Shown here in pieces: positions 41,408 to 51,100 of a stretch of 64,000 nt of DNA. The position numbers and the translations under genes were made by a program. The number at the start of each line of letters is the position of its first letter. The stretch's first letter is position 1. The notes under the pieces are model-generated. The model was not told the DNA's origin. It did not search any database and saw only the letters and a program-made list of their open reading frames with translations. The stretch spans positions 34,698-98,697 of the forward strand of contig CAZVJW010000009.1 of NCBI GenBank assembly GCA_964627535.1, in the 5' to 3' direction. The DNA is from UBA1447 sp964627535 (GTDB taxonomy: Bacteria; Bacillota; Clostridia; Oscillospirales; Acutalibacteraceae).

Positions 41408-42934
41408 TTATTCAGTCTCAGCAAAGCCTGCTTCATCTGCGGCATTAATATCTCTCGCGTACTGCTTTCTTCTTTCAAACAATTCCTCGTACATCAAGGC
41501 GCGTTTTTTGCCTGTCAGCGGATAGAAAAATCTCGGTATTAAGCTGGGCGCCCCGGTTATCATCGGCATTGCGGTACTCAAAGCAAAAAGCCAATATTTT
41601 GTTTTGTCCGCTTGCGTGCCGATTTTGAGGCCTTGGACATAACCGATTTTATAAAGTATCATATTTCTGACCGACCCCATAAATATTCCCTGCAGTTTAA
41701 TGACAAGACCCCTCGCGACATTTGTAGTAGCCTCCATTCTGTATCCGTTTTTCCACTCGCAGTAATCCATCGACTCGTTGCCGATTTCAGAGCCGGTTAT
41801 GTTCTTGGGACCCCATGAAAGCTTCTCAAAGAAAAATTGGGAACCAAATACAAAGCTCATAAAAAGCCTCTTTTTATAATTACCTTTATAGGAGCCGATT
41901 AAAAAAACGGCTATAGATAAAAGCCGGGAATAAATATCCAGCCCAATCCAAAGCGACTTTGATGAAAAGCGGCTTCTCAAGGGTTTAACAAACGCATAAC
42001 TGATGGTTCCGTTAAATCCGGACGGTTGGTTGATAAGCGTTAGGAGAGAGACCGAGCCCAAAACATCGATAAAATAATCCTGAAGACCTGCTCCCACGCT
42101 GAAACCGCCCAAAAAGTCCGAAAGCGTGATCGTCAGCATCGGATAATTGTTGATGATTGCCTTGAGCCCTTCTTTTATGCTTGGCCGCTCGACTTTTTGC
42201 ATCACGCGCTCTCTGGATACCAGAAAGAAATACAGCGTAAATATAGAAGATACGAAACCGGTACCCATACCCATCGTTAAGAAAACGGTGCGCAGTTTTA
42301 TTGTTTTTATGATGTTGTTATTAATAAGGTCAAGCAGCACACCCATTATTATCCCGGGCAAATCCTCGCCCAAGTAGCCTGACCACATGCTCACAATCGT
42401 ATTTAACCGGACGCGCTCAGCCGGCTGAGGGGTGATAGTTGACATATATCCCGTTCTTGCGATACCGGTAAACGTACCCGCGGTTTCCGTAATCGCGCCA
42501 AAGAGGAAATAGAATATAAGTTTCGGTATATACGTGGCGCTTGTGTCGGGGAAGAAATACGGAATCAGCCAGTAAATCGAGCCGATCAACGTCATCGGAA
42601 TTTGAAAGGCAACGAGATAAGGCCGGAATTTACCCCAGCGCGTGCGGGTTTTATCTACCATAAAACCGATAATCGGGTCGTTTATGACGTCCCACAAACC
42701 GGTGAAAATCCCGATAAAAGCCGAAATCCTGAAATCAATTTTTACAACGTCCCAAATAAACCTGTTATTGAACCCATTGATGTTAAAGCTGTTAGACCAA
42801 TCGTTCATTAAGTAGGCTACGGTCTCTTTTGTGCCGACATAACGACGGTCCTGATGGACATAATCAATGTGCACCTTTTCATCAACAGCGCCTGAATCAT
42901 CGGGCTTTTTTATTGCGCTTTTGTATTTTAACAT
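41408..42934 (-). CDS. GPH-type sugar:cation symporter (MFS), divergent
   Basis: 508 residues from the ATG at 42934 (MLKYKSAIK), preceded by GGAGG. Twelve-helix transporter with the GPH feature GLWDVINDPIIGFMVDKTRTRWGKFRPYL. It is the last gene of the GH30/beta-helix operon and probably imports the released oligosaccharide. It is only distantly like the two transporters at 53-57 kb. Confidence 0.88.
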   Translation of the reverse strand: MLKYKSAIKKPDDSGAVDEKVHIDYVHQDRRYVGTKETVAYLMNDWSNSFNINGFNNRFIWDVVKIDFRISAFIGIFTGLWDVINDPIIGFMVDKTRTRWGKFRPYLVAFQIPMTLIGSIYWLIPYFFPDTSATYIPKLIFYFLFGAITETAGTFTGIARTGYMSTITPQPAERVRLNTIVSMWSGYLGEDLPGIIMGVLLDLINNNIIKTIKLRTVFLTMGMGTGFVSSIFTLYFFLVSRERVMQKVERPSIKEGLKAIINNYPMLTITLSDFLGGFSVGAGLQDYFIDVLGSVSLLTLINQPSGFNGTISYAFVKPLRSRFSSKSLWIGLDIYSRLLSIAVFLIGSYKGNYKKRLFMSFVFGSQFFFEKLSWGPKNITGSEIGNESMDYCEWKNGYRMEATTNVARGLVIKLQGIFMGSVRNMILYKIGYVQGLKIGTQADKTKYWLFALSTAMPMITGAPSLIPRFFYPLTGKKRALMYEELFERRKQYARDINAADEAGFAETE

Positions 42935-42980
42935 GCCGTCCTCCATAACCATTAATGAACATATATTTGGAATATTCTCA

Positions 42981-44576
42981 TCAAGAGCCGTTCTGATGCA
43001 CCTCAACGTTTATGCAGGTATTGATCATTATATTTTCCTCAGCGCAGCGGATATCATTGCCCCTGATTGTCAGGCCGTCAACATTTTGCGCAAGGATGCC
43101 GTATTTGCAGTCCGGGCAGTCAATGATATTGTTTTCTATCAGGATGTTTTTGTGCGCCGGCAATTCGGGCGTGAGCGCAAGAATATTGATGCTCACGCCG
43201 CCCGCGTCAAGAATTCTGCCGTGACCCTGTTTGCCGCAGTTAATCATTCTGTTGGAGCGGATTACAACATTTTCGGCGGTAATGCCCTCATGCCAGAAAC
43301 CTTCCGCGCCGATATGAATCGCGGTGCCGGTATTGCTTTCAAACGAACAGCCCTGAATAAGCACATTGCGTGTTTTAACAAGCACGGAGCGTGCCAGATG
43401 GTTGCGGACAAAGCAGTTGAGGAATTCAAGCCTCGGCAAGCGCGTGCTGTCAGCCAGATAATATTCATCCGGTTCATCCGGCAAGCTGCCGTCAAGGGTC
43501 AGCTCGCACTGCCACTCGTCAAACAGCGGTTTACTTTCAAGCACTTTATAAGTTTTTACGGGCGTCAAATCCTCGATACCGGAAAGCTCGATGGTGTCCC
43601 CGACATCAAAATAGTCCAGCTTCTGAGCGTGCGTGCCGGTCGGCGCGTTGACGGTTACAACGCACTTATTATTGTCCTTTTCAATGATTGTATGATAGTA
43701 GGTGTGCACATTGGTTGCGTCGTCGCCTTGCCCGTCAAAGTGGCAGCCCTCAAAGCGAAGCAGCCCCGTGCAGGAGGTAAAATGGGTCGCGTCCGTGTTG
43801 GTGGACATGGCATCGCCGATGGACGGTACAATCTTCAGGCGTTCCAGCAAAATGTTTTCGCTGCGGTGGCCGACAATGCCCATACCGCAGTGGGAATGGA
43901 TGGTGACATCCGAAATCACCGTGTTTGTTGCCTCATAAATCAAAATAGACGGGCGGTAATGGTAGGTATGGGTCAGATAAATCTCGTCGCCGATGTACGC
44001 GCCGCGCAGCCCGTAAAACCGATACTTTCCGTCAGACAGAAATTCAGCTTTCTCCGCGCCGGCAACAGCCGTATACCTGCGCTCAAGTTTTGAATAAACA
44101 TTGATTCTCAGCGTCGGCATTTCCTCCGAAAGGAGCGGCAGCGCGCCGAAATCCGCGTCGGTATAACCATCACCGACGTTCATAACGGCACCTTTGGAAT
44201 ACGCCGTTCTTAACAGGGTTATCGTCAGATTTTTTAGTGTAACATCCTCGCTGTACTGAACCGAAATGTTTTCCATAAAGCCGTCGAATATCAGCACAGC
44301 GCCGCTGCCTTCGATTGTTATGTTTTTTGCGCCGCGCAGGTCAATGCCGATCACATAGTCATAGTTTCGGTTGAACATAATCGGCTCCGGATTTTTTGTC
44401 AGTTTACCGGCCATCACATCCCGCTGCAGCTGTTTTGCTTTCTCATCGAGCAAAACATAGGTGCCGGGCTCGACCACAAGCGTCGTACCGGGCGTGTTCC
44501 GCAGATATTCCGCGGCTCGCCTGAATGTTTCCATGTCATTTTTGCCCCGGAAACTTGAAAGAGTAACCGTATTCAT
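42981..44576 (-). CDS. Right-handed parallel beta-helix protein (pectate lyase-like)
   Basis: 531 residues from the ATG at 44576, preceded by GGAGG; the frame extends upstream without a site. Repeating beta-helix turns such as NITIEGSGAVLIFDG, DVTLKNLTI, NILLERLKI, NVLIQGCSFESNTGTAIHIG and NILIENNIIDCPDCKYGI indicate a pectin-lyase or GH28/GH110-like fold. GH110-type alpha-galactosidase architecture is one option. No secretion signal, so it acts inside the cell on imported glycan. Confidence 0.82.
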   Translation of the reverse strand: MNTVTLSSFRGKNDMETFRRAAEYLRNTPGTTLVVEPGTYVLLDEKAKQLQRDVMAGKLTKNPEPIMFNRNYDYVIGIDLRGAKNITIEGSGAVLIFDGFMENISVQYSEDVTLKNLTITLLRTAYSKGAVMNVGDGYTDADFGALPLLSEEMPTLRINVYSKLERRYTAVAGAEKAEFLSDGKYRFYGLRGAYIGDEIYLTHTYHYRPSILIYEATNTVISDVTIHSHCGMGIVGHRSENILLERLKIVPSIGDAMSTNTDATHFTSCTGLLRFEGCHFDGQGDDATNVHTYYHTIIEKDNNKCVVTVNAPTGTHAQKLDYFDVGDTIELSGIEDLTPVKTYKVLESKPLFDEWQCELTLDGSLPDEPDEYYLADSTRLPRLEFLNCFVRNHLARSVLVKTRNVLIQGCSFESNTGTAIHIGAEGFWHEGITAENVVIRSNRMINCGKQGHGRILDAGGVSINILALTPELPAHKNILIENNIIDCPDCKYGILAQNVDGLTIRGNDIRCAEENIMINTCINVEVHQNGS

Positions 44577-44580
44577 ATTT

Positions 44581-45954
44581 TTACCTCCAAACGAATGTAT
44601 TAACCGAACGGGCGGTAAGCTTGACAGCTGAAAGCCCAGTATCAGCAAAATGCTCAAGATCCATTTCATCGTTTGTAACAATCATTTCCGCCGTGCCTTT
44701 ACCGAAATCGCATTCAATCTCGTTTTGCATGGGGTTGACGGCGATAACCGTTGTTTTGCCGTCCTTCTCAAAGGCGAGCAGCTGCAGGTCCTTATTATCG
44801 CAGGCAATGCCAATTCGCCTTGCGCCTCTTTCAACAAACAGCGAAAGGTTGCCCGTCGCATAGTAGCGTTTTGTCATTTCAAAAGTTTTGCTGTCAAGGT
44901 TTATGTAAATCAGTCCGTCGCAGAAATCGACCTCGGAAACAGCTATCCAATGCTGCCAGGAGGAGGCGTTCATGATTGAGATATCTTCAAACATAATTTT
45001 TGCCATTTCGAGCGCCGAGTCCATACCCTTGTCCCGGCCGCCGACCATATGCGTCCATTCACTCATCTTCACAGGGATATCGGGATGTTTTTTTGCCATC
45101 CATTTGCCGAAACGGCGCAAAAAGCCTCTGCGGTCATTAAGCCAATCAGTGATTAACGGTATTTTTACAAAGGAAAAGTATGAGTGTACATCAATCGAGT
45201 CAAGATTGCGTTTTACAACATTGTCGTTTAAAAGCGGCCGAATATAGGATTTGTTGAAAAAGCGGACATCCCCGCTTTCGGGTCCGGAAAGCTTAACGCC
45301 CTTAAGTGACGTCCGCTTTTCAAGTTCCTCCGCGCAGGCGCGCAAAACGTTATGAACACCCCACGGGCGGTAATGGCACCCTTCCTGCCCGCCGGTCCAT
45401 TTCCATTGCGGTTCATTAACGGGTGAAACATATTTTATTGGAAGGCCTTCGTTGATAAAATGCTCCGTTACGTCCATCAAAAAACGGGCGAAGGCAGGGC
45501 AGTTTTTCTTTTTCAGGTTCGGCACGAAGTTTTTATCCAGATGCGCCTTGCCGTTGATTGTCAGTCTTTCGGGCGGTGAGTTCACAAACAGAATGAGTTC
45601 ACCCGCGCCGTCTTTAGCCGCCTGCCGCATCATATACACGGCGTTCGCATCCCTGGACCAGTCATATTTTCCCGCCGATACTTCAAAACACTCCGCGCGG
45701 CGCAGCGGGTTCCAGAAATTCCCTTTGCCCGAGTTGGCGGAGCCGCCGCCAACATTGTAGCGGTAAATCTCCAAACCGATGCCGTTCTCCTTGCTGTGCA
45801 GCAGCTCGGAAATGCGGTCGCGTACCGGCTTTCCGCTTGCCTCGTCTATATGAGACCAACCGCCGACTTCCTGCGCCCACCACGCACCGCTTGCACCGAA
45901 GCCCTGCATTGTCTGATATTTTTTACCCGGGGCAAGTTTAACATTGTATTTCAT
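44581..45954 (-). CDS. GH30-like glycoside hydrolase
   Basis: 457 residues, with GAGGA before the ATG. QTMQGFGASGAWW is the typical GH30 N-terminus. The acid/base Glu is in YVSPVNEPQ and the nucleophile Glu in VKMSEWTH, followed by a C-terminal beta domain. Closest functional guess is endo-beta-1,6-galactanase or related activity. No signal peptide. First gene of the operon, 4 bp ahead of the beta-helix gene. Confidence 0.85.
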   Translation of the reverse strand: MKYNVKLAPGKKYQTMQGFGASGAWWAQEVGGWSHIDEASGKPVRDRISELLHSKENGIGLEIYRYNVGGGSANSGKGNFWNPLRRAECFEVSAGKYDWSRDANAVYMMRQAAKDGAGELILFVNSPPERLTINGKAHLDKNFVPNLKKKNCPAFARFLMDVTEHFINEGLPIKYVSPVNEPQWKWTGGQEGCHYRPWGVHNVLRACAEELEKRTSLKGVKLSGPESGDVRFFNKSYIRPLLNDNVVKRNLDSIDVHSYFSFVKIPLITDWLNDRRGFLRRFGKWMAKKHPDIPVKMSEWTHMVGGRDKGMDSALEMAKIMFEDISIMNASSWQHWIAVSEVDFCDGLIYINLDSKTFEMTKRYYATGNLSLFVERGARRIGIACDNKDLQLLAFEKDGKTTVIAVNPMQNEIECDFGKGTAEMIVTNDEMDLEHFADTGLSAVKLTARSVNTFVWR

Positions 45955-45978
45955 TCGGTATCCTCATTTCACGTAATA

Positions 45979-46110
45979 CTATGCTGATTGCACTTCCTCT
46001 CCGTTAAAGAAAACAGCCTCACCTGTATAGTTAGAAAAAGCAGTTTTGCCGTTCTTAATATTCAGATCAACCGTACCGCCGAAAAGCGGTATTTTGTTCG
46101 CTTGTGCGGA
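45979..46110 (-). pseudogene. C-terminal remnant of a glycosidase-like gene
   Basis: The minus strand reads SAQANKIPLFGGTVDLNIKNG then KTAFSNYTGEAVFFNGEEVQSA and a stop, a clean C-terminal beta-domain with no start; upstream coding is replaced by the AT-rich plus-strand gene beginning at 46104. It was probably the former first gene of the GH30 operon. Confidence 0.6.
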
Positions 46111-48320
46111 AGGTAATAAAAGTAATAAGAACGCTTGCTTTCATAGCAATCGAAATGTTATCATTGAATTGTTATTATGCTCAATTGCGTATTAATATAT
46201 TATCCTGTTCTTTTGCTTGTAACTGTTTGGTTTGTTTTCTTGTTTATCTTGTTTTAATAAGGGAAGGATTGATTACCGTAGATATTCAGTATGAAACAAA
46301 AAGAACATCCTTAAAAAGTAAATCTACGCTTTTTAAATCAAAGACTGACTTCATTGCAGTTGTAACTCTTTTAACTGCATATGCATTATTTAACCTTTTA
46401 CTGATTAATAAATTTTTTCCGGTTTCCGAAGGATGGTTTCAGGATTATTCCCGCTACATCTCTGATGGCGCAGTTTTGTATAAGGACTTCTATTTGTGTA
46501 TCCCGCCCGGTACTCCGATCTTAATGTTTTTACTCAGCAAAATGTTCGGAAATGTCTTTATTTTATATCGTTTATTCGGGCTTGCAGAACGTCTTCTTCT
46601 TATTTTAGTTGTATATTTAATCCTTAGGAAAATATTTCCTGCATGGATCGCATTTATAGGTCTCTTTGTCTCATCATGTGTTTATATTGCAAATTTACAG
46701 GATGTTTTTTATGGATATTATCAGTCCTCTCTTCTCTGGGCAATGCTTAGTATCTATTTCTGTATTCGGATGTATGAGTCGTTCGATAAACCTCACTTTT
46801 ATAACGCCTTCTTTTTTGGCGTTTCGGTTATTGTATCTTTCTTTTTCAAACAAACTTTAGGGTTAGTATTGGCATTTGCAATATTCATCATGTTTATTTG
46901 CGGCGCTTATTACCGAAGCATATATAAATGTCTGATAAACTTTGGTATAGTCTTAACAGGATGTATTGTCGGCAGTATTCCTTTTATCGCTTACCTTCTT
47001 TACACTGATAGTTTTACGGCATTTATTGACCAGGTTTTTGGAGGAATAACCGCAAAAGGTTCTGTCACATCTATTTTGTTTTCATTTTTAACCCGTATAC
47101 ATCCCGCAAGCACAATCGTACTTGTCCTATTGTTCTTCATATATTTTTCCGCAGTGTTAATGAGAAAAGAAAAATTCAGCTGTAGTGACCGAATAAAAAG
47201 TATACACTCCGGATTATTCGTAATAGAAAACCTGGCATTTGCAGCAATCGTTTGCTTTTTTTCTATGGTAATATTTTACTCATTCACAAACCATACTATT
47301 TTTTTATTTGCTTCCCTCATAACCGTATTATCCTTACTATTGGCTGTAACAATATACAATAAATATTCTGCCAAACAGTTCATGACACCTCTGCTTATTG
47401 TCTCTATTGGTTTTTTTACAGTATTCACGCTTTTCATTATCTCACATAAACCTATTTCTTTTTTATCATTAAGCCAAGTCATAAATAATCGAAGATATCT
47501 GATTTATGCAATCTTTTTTATTCTTATCGCATATTCCGTACATTTGCTGTACGAGGTGTTGCTGAAACGAAATCAAAACAATACCGTGGAGCTGATAATT
47601 GTTGTTGCCTCATGGTCAATTATGTATATTCATGGATTCTCAATGACAATCGAAGAGCATAGTGCGCTTCTTTCCTTCTCTGTATTTATTGGTTTGATTT
47701 TGAATCGCATCAGGTTGGAGGATATAGGAAAATACAAACCGATAAAGTATACCGTTACTTTTGGGTTATGTTTTTTTATGGTATGCTGTGTTTTTATACA
47801 ACGAAATAACCTGCCATACAGTTGGTGGGGTGTTGGTATGATTTCTTCCACATATAACTCGTCGGAAACATTTGATGACCCGAATTTGAAAGGCTTTCAC
47901 GCAGACAGCACTTCAGTCAAAGCGATGAATGATATTTATCATCTCATTCAGAATAATCGCTCCGGCAGCGGAACCGATACCATGTATACTTTCCCTCATA
48001 TTAACTATTTTAATGTCATGGCGGACATGGACTCTCCCACCTTTTCCAAGGTTCAGTATTTCGATGTATGCCCTGATGAGGTTGCAGAAAATGATGCAAT
48101 AATTCTTATGAACAGTCTGCCGACATTTATTGTATGGATGGATTTTGATGAGAATCTCTGGGAAATTCACGAGGATTATTTCCGGGCAGGGAACGTAAGC
48201 GGACAGCGATCCATTCAAAATGCTTATCAGAGGTTAACACAAAGCGGTCAGTATGAATGCTTAGGAATCTTTACACTATCTGATACTGCTTCTCCAATAT
48301 ATATATGGCATTTAATTTAA
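46104..48320 (+). CDS. Multi-pass membrane glycosyltransferase (GT39/ArnT-like)
   Basis: About 738 residues from a GTG at 46104, or 721 from the ATG at 46155; neither has a good ribosome site. About 12 hydrophobic segments. The first large loop EGWFQDYSRYISDGAVLYKDFYLCIPPGTP has the acidic and aromatic pattern of GT-C lipid-linked sugar transferases. Base composition is far more AT-rich than the flanking glycosidases, and it interrupts a gene remnant on the other strand, so it looks inserted. Confidence 0.7.
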   Translation: MRKVIKVIRTLAFIAIEMLSLNCYYAQLRINILSCSFACNCLVCFLVYLVLIREGLITVDIQYETKRTSLKSKSTLFKSKTDFIAVVTLLTAYALFNLLLINKFFPVSEGWFQDYSRYISDGAVLYKDFYLCIPPGTPILMFLLSKMFGNVFILYRLFGLAERLLLILVVYLILRKIFPAWIAFIGLFVSSCVYIANLQDVFYGYYQSSLLWAMLSIYFCIRMYESFDKPHFYNAFFFGVSVIVSFFFKQTLGLVLAFAIFIMFICGAYYRSIYKCLINFGIVLTGCIVGSIPFIAYLLYTDSFTAFIDQVFGGITAKGSVTSILFSFLTRIHPASTIVLVLLFFIYFSAVLMRKEKFSCSDRIKSIHSGLFVIENLAFAAIVCFFSMVIFYSFTNHTIFLFASLITVLSLLLAVTIYNKYSAKQFMTPLLIVSIGFFTVFTLFIISHKPISFLSLSQVINNRRYLIYAIFFILIAYSVHLLYEVLLKRNQNNTVELIIVVASWSIMYIHGFSMTIEEHSALLSFSVFIGLILNRIRLEDIGKYKPIKYTVTFGLCFFMVCCVFIQRNNLPYSWWGVGMISSTYNSSETFDDPNLKGFHADSTSVKAMNDIYHLIQNNRSGSGTDTMYTFPHINYFNVMADMDSPTFSKVQYFDVCPDEVAENDAIILMNSLPTFIVWMDFDENLWEIHEDYFRAGNVSGQRSIQNAYQRLTQSGQYECLGIFTLSDTASPIYIWHLI

Positions 48321-48574
48321 AATTAGTAAATAATATTTATCAAAAATTATGAAACATACCTATCAGGAACATAGAATAAATAATATTGCAAAATTTTGAT
48401 GGCATAAAATCTAAGCAGCCCCATCAGCGCATTCGCTGAAAATGTCGATTGTAAACATCTTACGGTTTATCCCTTGTTCTTTGTAGTGTTCAAATATATT
48501 TGATTTTTTTTTATTGCTTGTGCATTTATGCTTTAATCAATGAACCGGATATTTCATAATACCCCTCTATTTAT
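48321..48574. other. Intergenic region without recognised features
   Basis: 254 bp of AT-rich DNA between the convergent glycosyltransferase and sialidase genes. There is no ORF with a ribosome site, and no clear terminator or repeat. Confidence 0.5.
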
Positions 48575-50152
48575 TCAATTGTTAATATAGTCAAGAGAAA
48601 AACGGACAAACACGATTTGTTCGGCGTAATAATTTGCTCCGCTTTCAAAGATACATCCGATCGTGTCATTTTTTTCATCAATGAGCGACAGTGCTGAATA
48701 GGAAGCCATACCCTCATACAATACTTTGGATTTTGACCAGGTTTTACACTCGTCACTGCTTAACCGTACGGTCATTTTTTCGCGATGGAGCGAATCGGCA
48801 ACATTTGTAAACAGGTAGACGCTCCCGCCCGGTTTCTCAATCTTGATGATATTCCCTTGACATGCAGGGTCAGGCAGCGTTTTATCAAGCGAAACATTCT
48901 GCCATGTCAACCCTTCGTCGCTGCTGACAGCGGTAACGCGGAATCCGGGCTTCACAGGCCGGATATTTATATATAAATCTCCATCGTCAAGCTGAACAAG
49001 AGACGCCTCTTCCCCACCCGGTATGCTCCCGCCAAGTTGCCACGTGCTGCCGTTATCCTTGCTGAAAATAATTTGCGCGTTCATTTTTCTGTTTTCAATA
49101 TGGTCAGCGGGTATTACAAGCGTTCCGTCCTCAAGCTGAATTCCGTGGCTCGGGCCAGTGGCGTACCATTTCCAGTTGTCAAGCTTGACGTCTTTCGTTA
49201 TCTCAACGGGAGTGGTCCAACTTTCGCCGTTATCCTCGCTGTGCATTTTAAAAACCCTGTCATTCTGTTTGCAGAAAATGAGCCAGATAAAGCCTGTGCT
49301 TTTATCAACAACCGGGCAGGCGTTGCCGATTGTCAGGTTGCCGTCTGCAATGAGCACTTTCAGCGGTGTCCATGTGTCACCCAAATCATAACTTTTACGC
49401 AGAACCACATCTGTCTTTGCCCAATCTTCTTTGCTGTCTACTCGTGCCTCCGCAAAAGATAGGATGGTTCCGTTTGGCGCCGTTATCATGGTGGGTATTT
49501 TAAACGTGTTGTAACCCGCGTCACCTTGATCATACAGAACCATTTTAAACGGCAAATCTGACGGGAAAGGCTTTGCCTTGGCATCGGGCGGCAGCATAAT
49601 AACGCCGGCAACAACTGCGCCCATGAGTAAAAATATGAGCGCGGAGGTATTCGCACGCCGCAAAACACCGGAGACGCTTTTCTTTCTGATTGAATTGAGA
49701 ATAACAGAAACGCCGGAAGGAACCAGAAGAAGAAACAATACAATTCCCAAAATGAGACCTGTCAGGATAAGAAGGTAGAGATTGTCCGCCGACAAATATT
49801 CGGTGGTTTTGTATAGATTGGCAACAGCTGTCAAAACTCCTGCGCCGACTATTACCGCAAAAAACGGCAGCACAAAGTTGCTGAACAAATTGCCGCGTTT
49901 CGGTTTATCGTTGAATTTTTTAAAGAATCCGAGAAACCCGAGAGCCGCAATAATTACACCCGCTATCAAAAGTGCGCCGTAAAAAACAGGATAGAACGGC
50001 CTTGATGTCGGCTTAAACTGATAGGTGATCAGAAAATCCCAAAATACCAGCGGAAGGCTCATGATGATTCCTCCCGCGGCAATCATCAGCAATGACAAAG
50101 CTTTGTCGACCAAACCTTGATTGTTTCTTCTTGTCGAATCGGTTTCTTTCAT
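48575..50152 (-). CDS. Membrane-anchored sialidase-fold (BNR) protein
   Basis: 525 residues. The first ~200 contain five membrane helices, then a six-bladed sialidase domain. Five Asp-boxes are visible: SYDLGDTW, SEDNGESW, SKDNGSTW, SSDEGLTW and SSDECKTW. The sialidase FRIP motif appears as YNTFKIPTM, so the first arginine of the catalytic triad is Lys. It may therefore not cleave sialic acid. AAAGGA precedes the start. Last gene of the minus-strand glycan cluster. Confidence 0.85.
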   Translation of the reverse strand: MKETDSTRRNNQGLVDKALSLLMIAAGGIIMSLPLVFWDFLITYQFKPTSRPFYPVFYGALLIAGVIIAALGFLGFFKKFNDKPKRGNLFSNFVLPFFAVIVGAGVLTAVANLYKTTEYLSADNLYLLILTGLILGIVLFLLLVPSGVSVILNSIRKKSVSGVLRRANTSALIFLLMGAVVAGVIMLPPDAKAKPFPSDLPFKMVLYDQGDAGYNTFKIPTMITAPNGTILSFAEARVDSKEDWAKTDVVLRKSYDLGDTWTPLKVLIADGNLTIGNACPVVDKSTGFIWLIFCKQNDRVFKMHSEDNGESWTTPVEITKDVKLDNWKWYATGPSHGIQLEDGTLVIPADHIENRKMNAQIIFSKDNGSTWQLGGSIPGGEEASLVQLDDGDLYINIRPVKPGFRVTAVSSDEGLTWQNVSLDKTLPDPACQGNIIKIEKPGGSVYLFTNVADSLHREKMTVRLSSDECKTWSKSKVLYEGMASYSALSLIDEKNDTIGCIFESGANYYAEQIVFVRFSLDYINN

Positions 50153-50199
50153 GATGCTTTTCCTTTCGGATTCAATTCTTTGTGTTCGACATTCTATAA

Positions 50200-51039
50200 T
50201 TAAGGAATATACTTCACTTCCGCTTTTGTGTTTACTGTGTCTTTCAATTTTGGCAGCCAGTCCCGGCCTAAAATCATGCCTTCGCTGTCTTTCCGCTGTA
50301 TGACAACCTCTGTCACACCGCTTGACATAGCAAAAAAAGCGTAATCACCGATTTCGGCTACAGACGCTGGTATGGTGACGGCGGTGAGCGAATCGCAGAA
50401 AGAGAAGGCGTCCACACCGATTTTGGTAAGCGTTCCCGGCAGGGTGAAATTCTGCAGATTAGCGCATTTGATAAACGCCTTGTCACCGATTTCAACAAGT
50501 CCGTTGTTGAACTGAACTTTGTAAAGATTGCTGCAGCTGTATAACGCGTTGTTCCGGATTTTTTTGATACTGACCGGCAGCACAAATTCAGCGCCGCCTG
50601 TCACTCTCTCCCCGGTATCTAAGGCAAGCGGCGTTTTACCGTTCGGGTAAGCAACCAGTTCCGTCATATCTTTTGTGTACAACACGCCGTCTATATCCGT
50701 AAAAGTATTGTTTTCCGGTGCAGCTTTTATTTGAGTCAGTTTCGCACTGTTGGTGAATGCCCATTCCCCTATCGCTGCAATATTTTTACCGATGCTGATA
50801 CTGGTGAGGTATTCGGCATTGGCCAGCGCAAAATCAAGTATTTCCACAACCGGTTTTCCTTCATACACATCCGGCACGGTGAATTCGGTTTTCCCGGAAC
50901 TGCCCTTATAACGGTACAAAGCGTAGCCGCCTTGCGCCTCTTTGAACTTTAGTTTCTCTTCTCCGTCACTTATACCGCTGCAGCCGGCCGTTAAAAGCAA
51001 TGTTATAAAAGCCATCATCAGCGAAATCATCCGTTTCAT
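50200..51039 (-). CDS. BspA-type leucine-rich repeat lipoprotein
   Basis: 279 residues. Lipobox LLTAGC (Cys 20), then LRR_5 repeats (YLTSISIGKNIAAIGEWAFTNSAKL, NLYKVQFNNGLVEIGDKAFIKCANL, SLTAVTIPASVAEIGDYAFF). Such proteins bind surfaces or glycans outside the cell. GAGGTG precedes the start. It sits between the sialidase-fold and six-hairpin genes in the same direction. Confidence 0.9.
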   Translation of the reverse strand: MKRMISLMMAFITLLLTAGCSGISDGEEKLKFKEAQGGYALYRYKGSSGKTEFTVPDVYEGKPVVEILDFALANAEYLTSISIGKNIAAIGEWAFTNSAKLTQIKAAPENNTFTDIDGVLYTKDMTELVAYPNGKTPLALDTGERVTGGAEFVLPVSIKKIRNNALYSCSNLYKVQFNNGLVEIGDKAFIKCANLQNFTLPGTLTKIGVDAFSFCDSLTAVTIPASVAEIGDYAFFAMSSGVTEVVIQRKDSEGMILGRDWLPKLKDTVNTKAEVKYIP

Positions 51040-51100
51040 GTCTTGTCACCTCTTTTTAAGCATCCCTGTTCATTGACAAATACTGCACAACTGCCCCCGG

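Noticed and set aside
42867..44093. 408-codon plus-strand open frame
   Set aside because: Lies antisense to the beta-helix and transporter genes, has no ribosome site, and its translation has no protein-like pattern; it is a shadow of a GC-rich coding strand.
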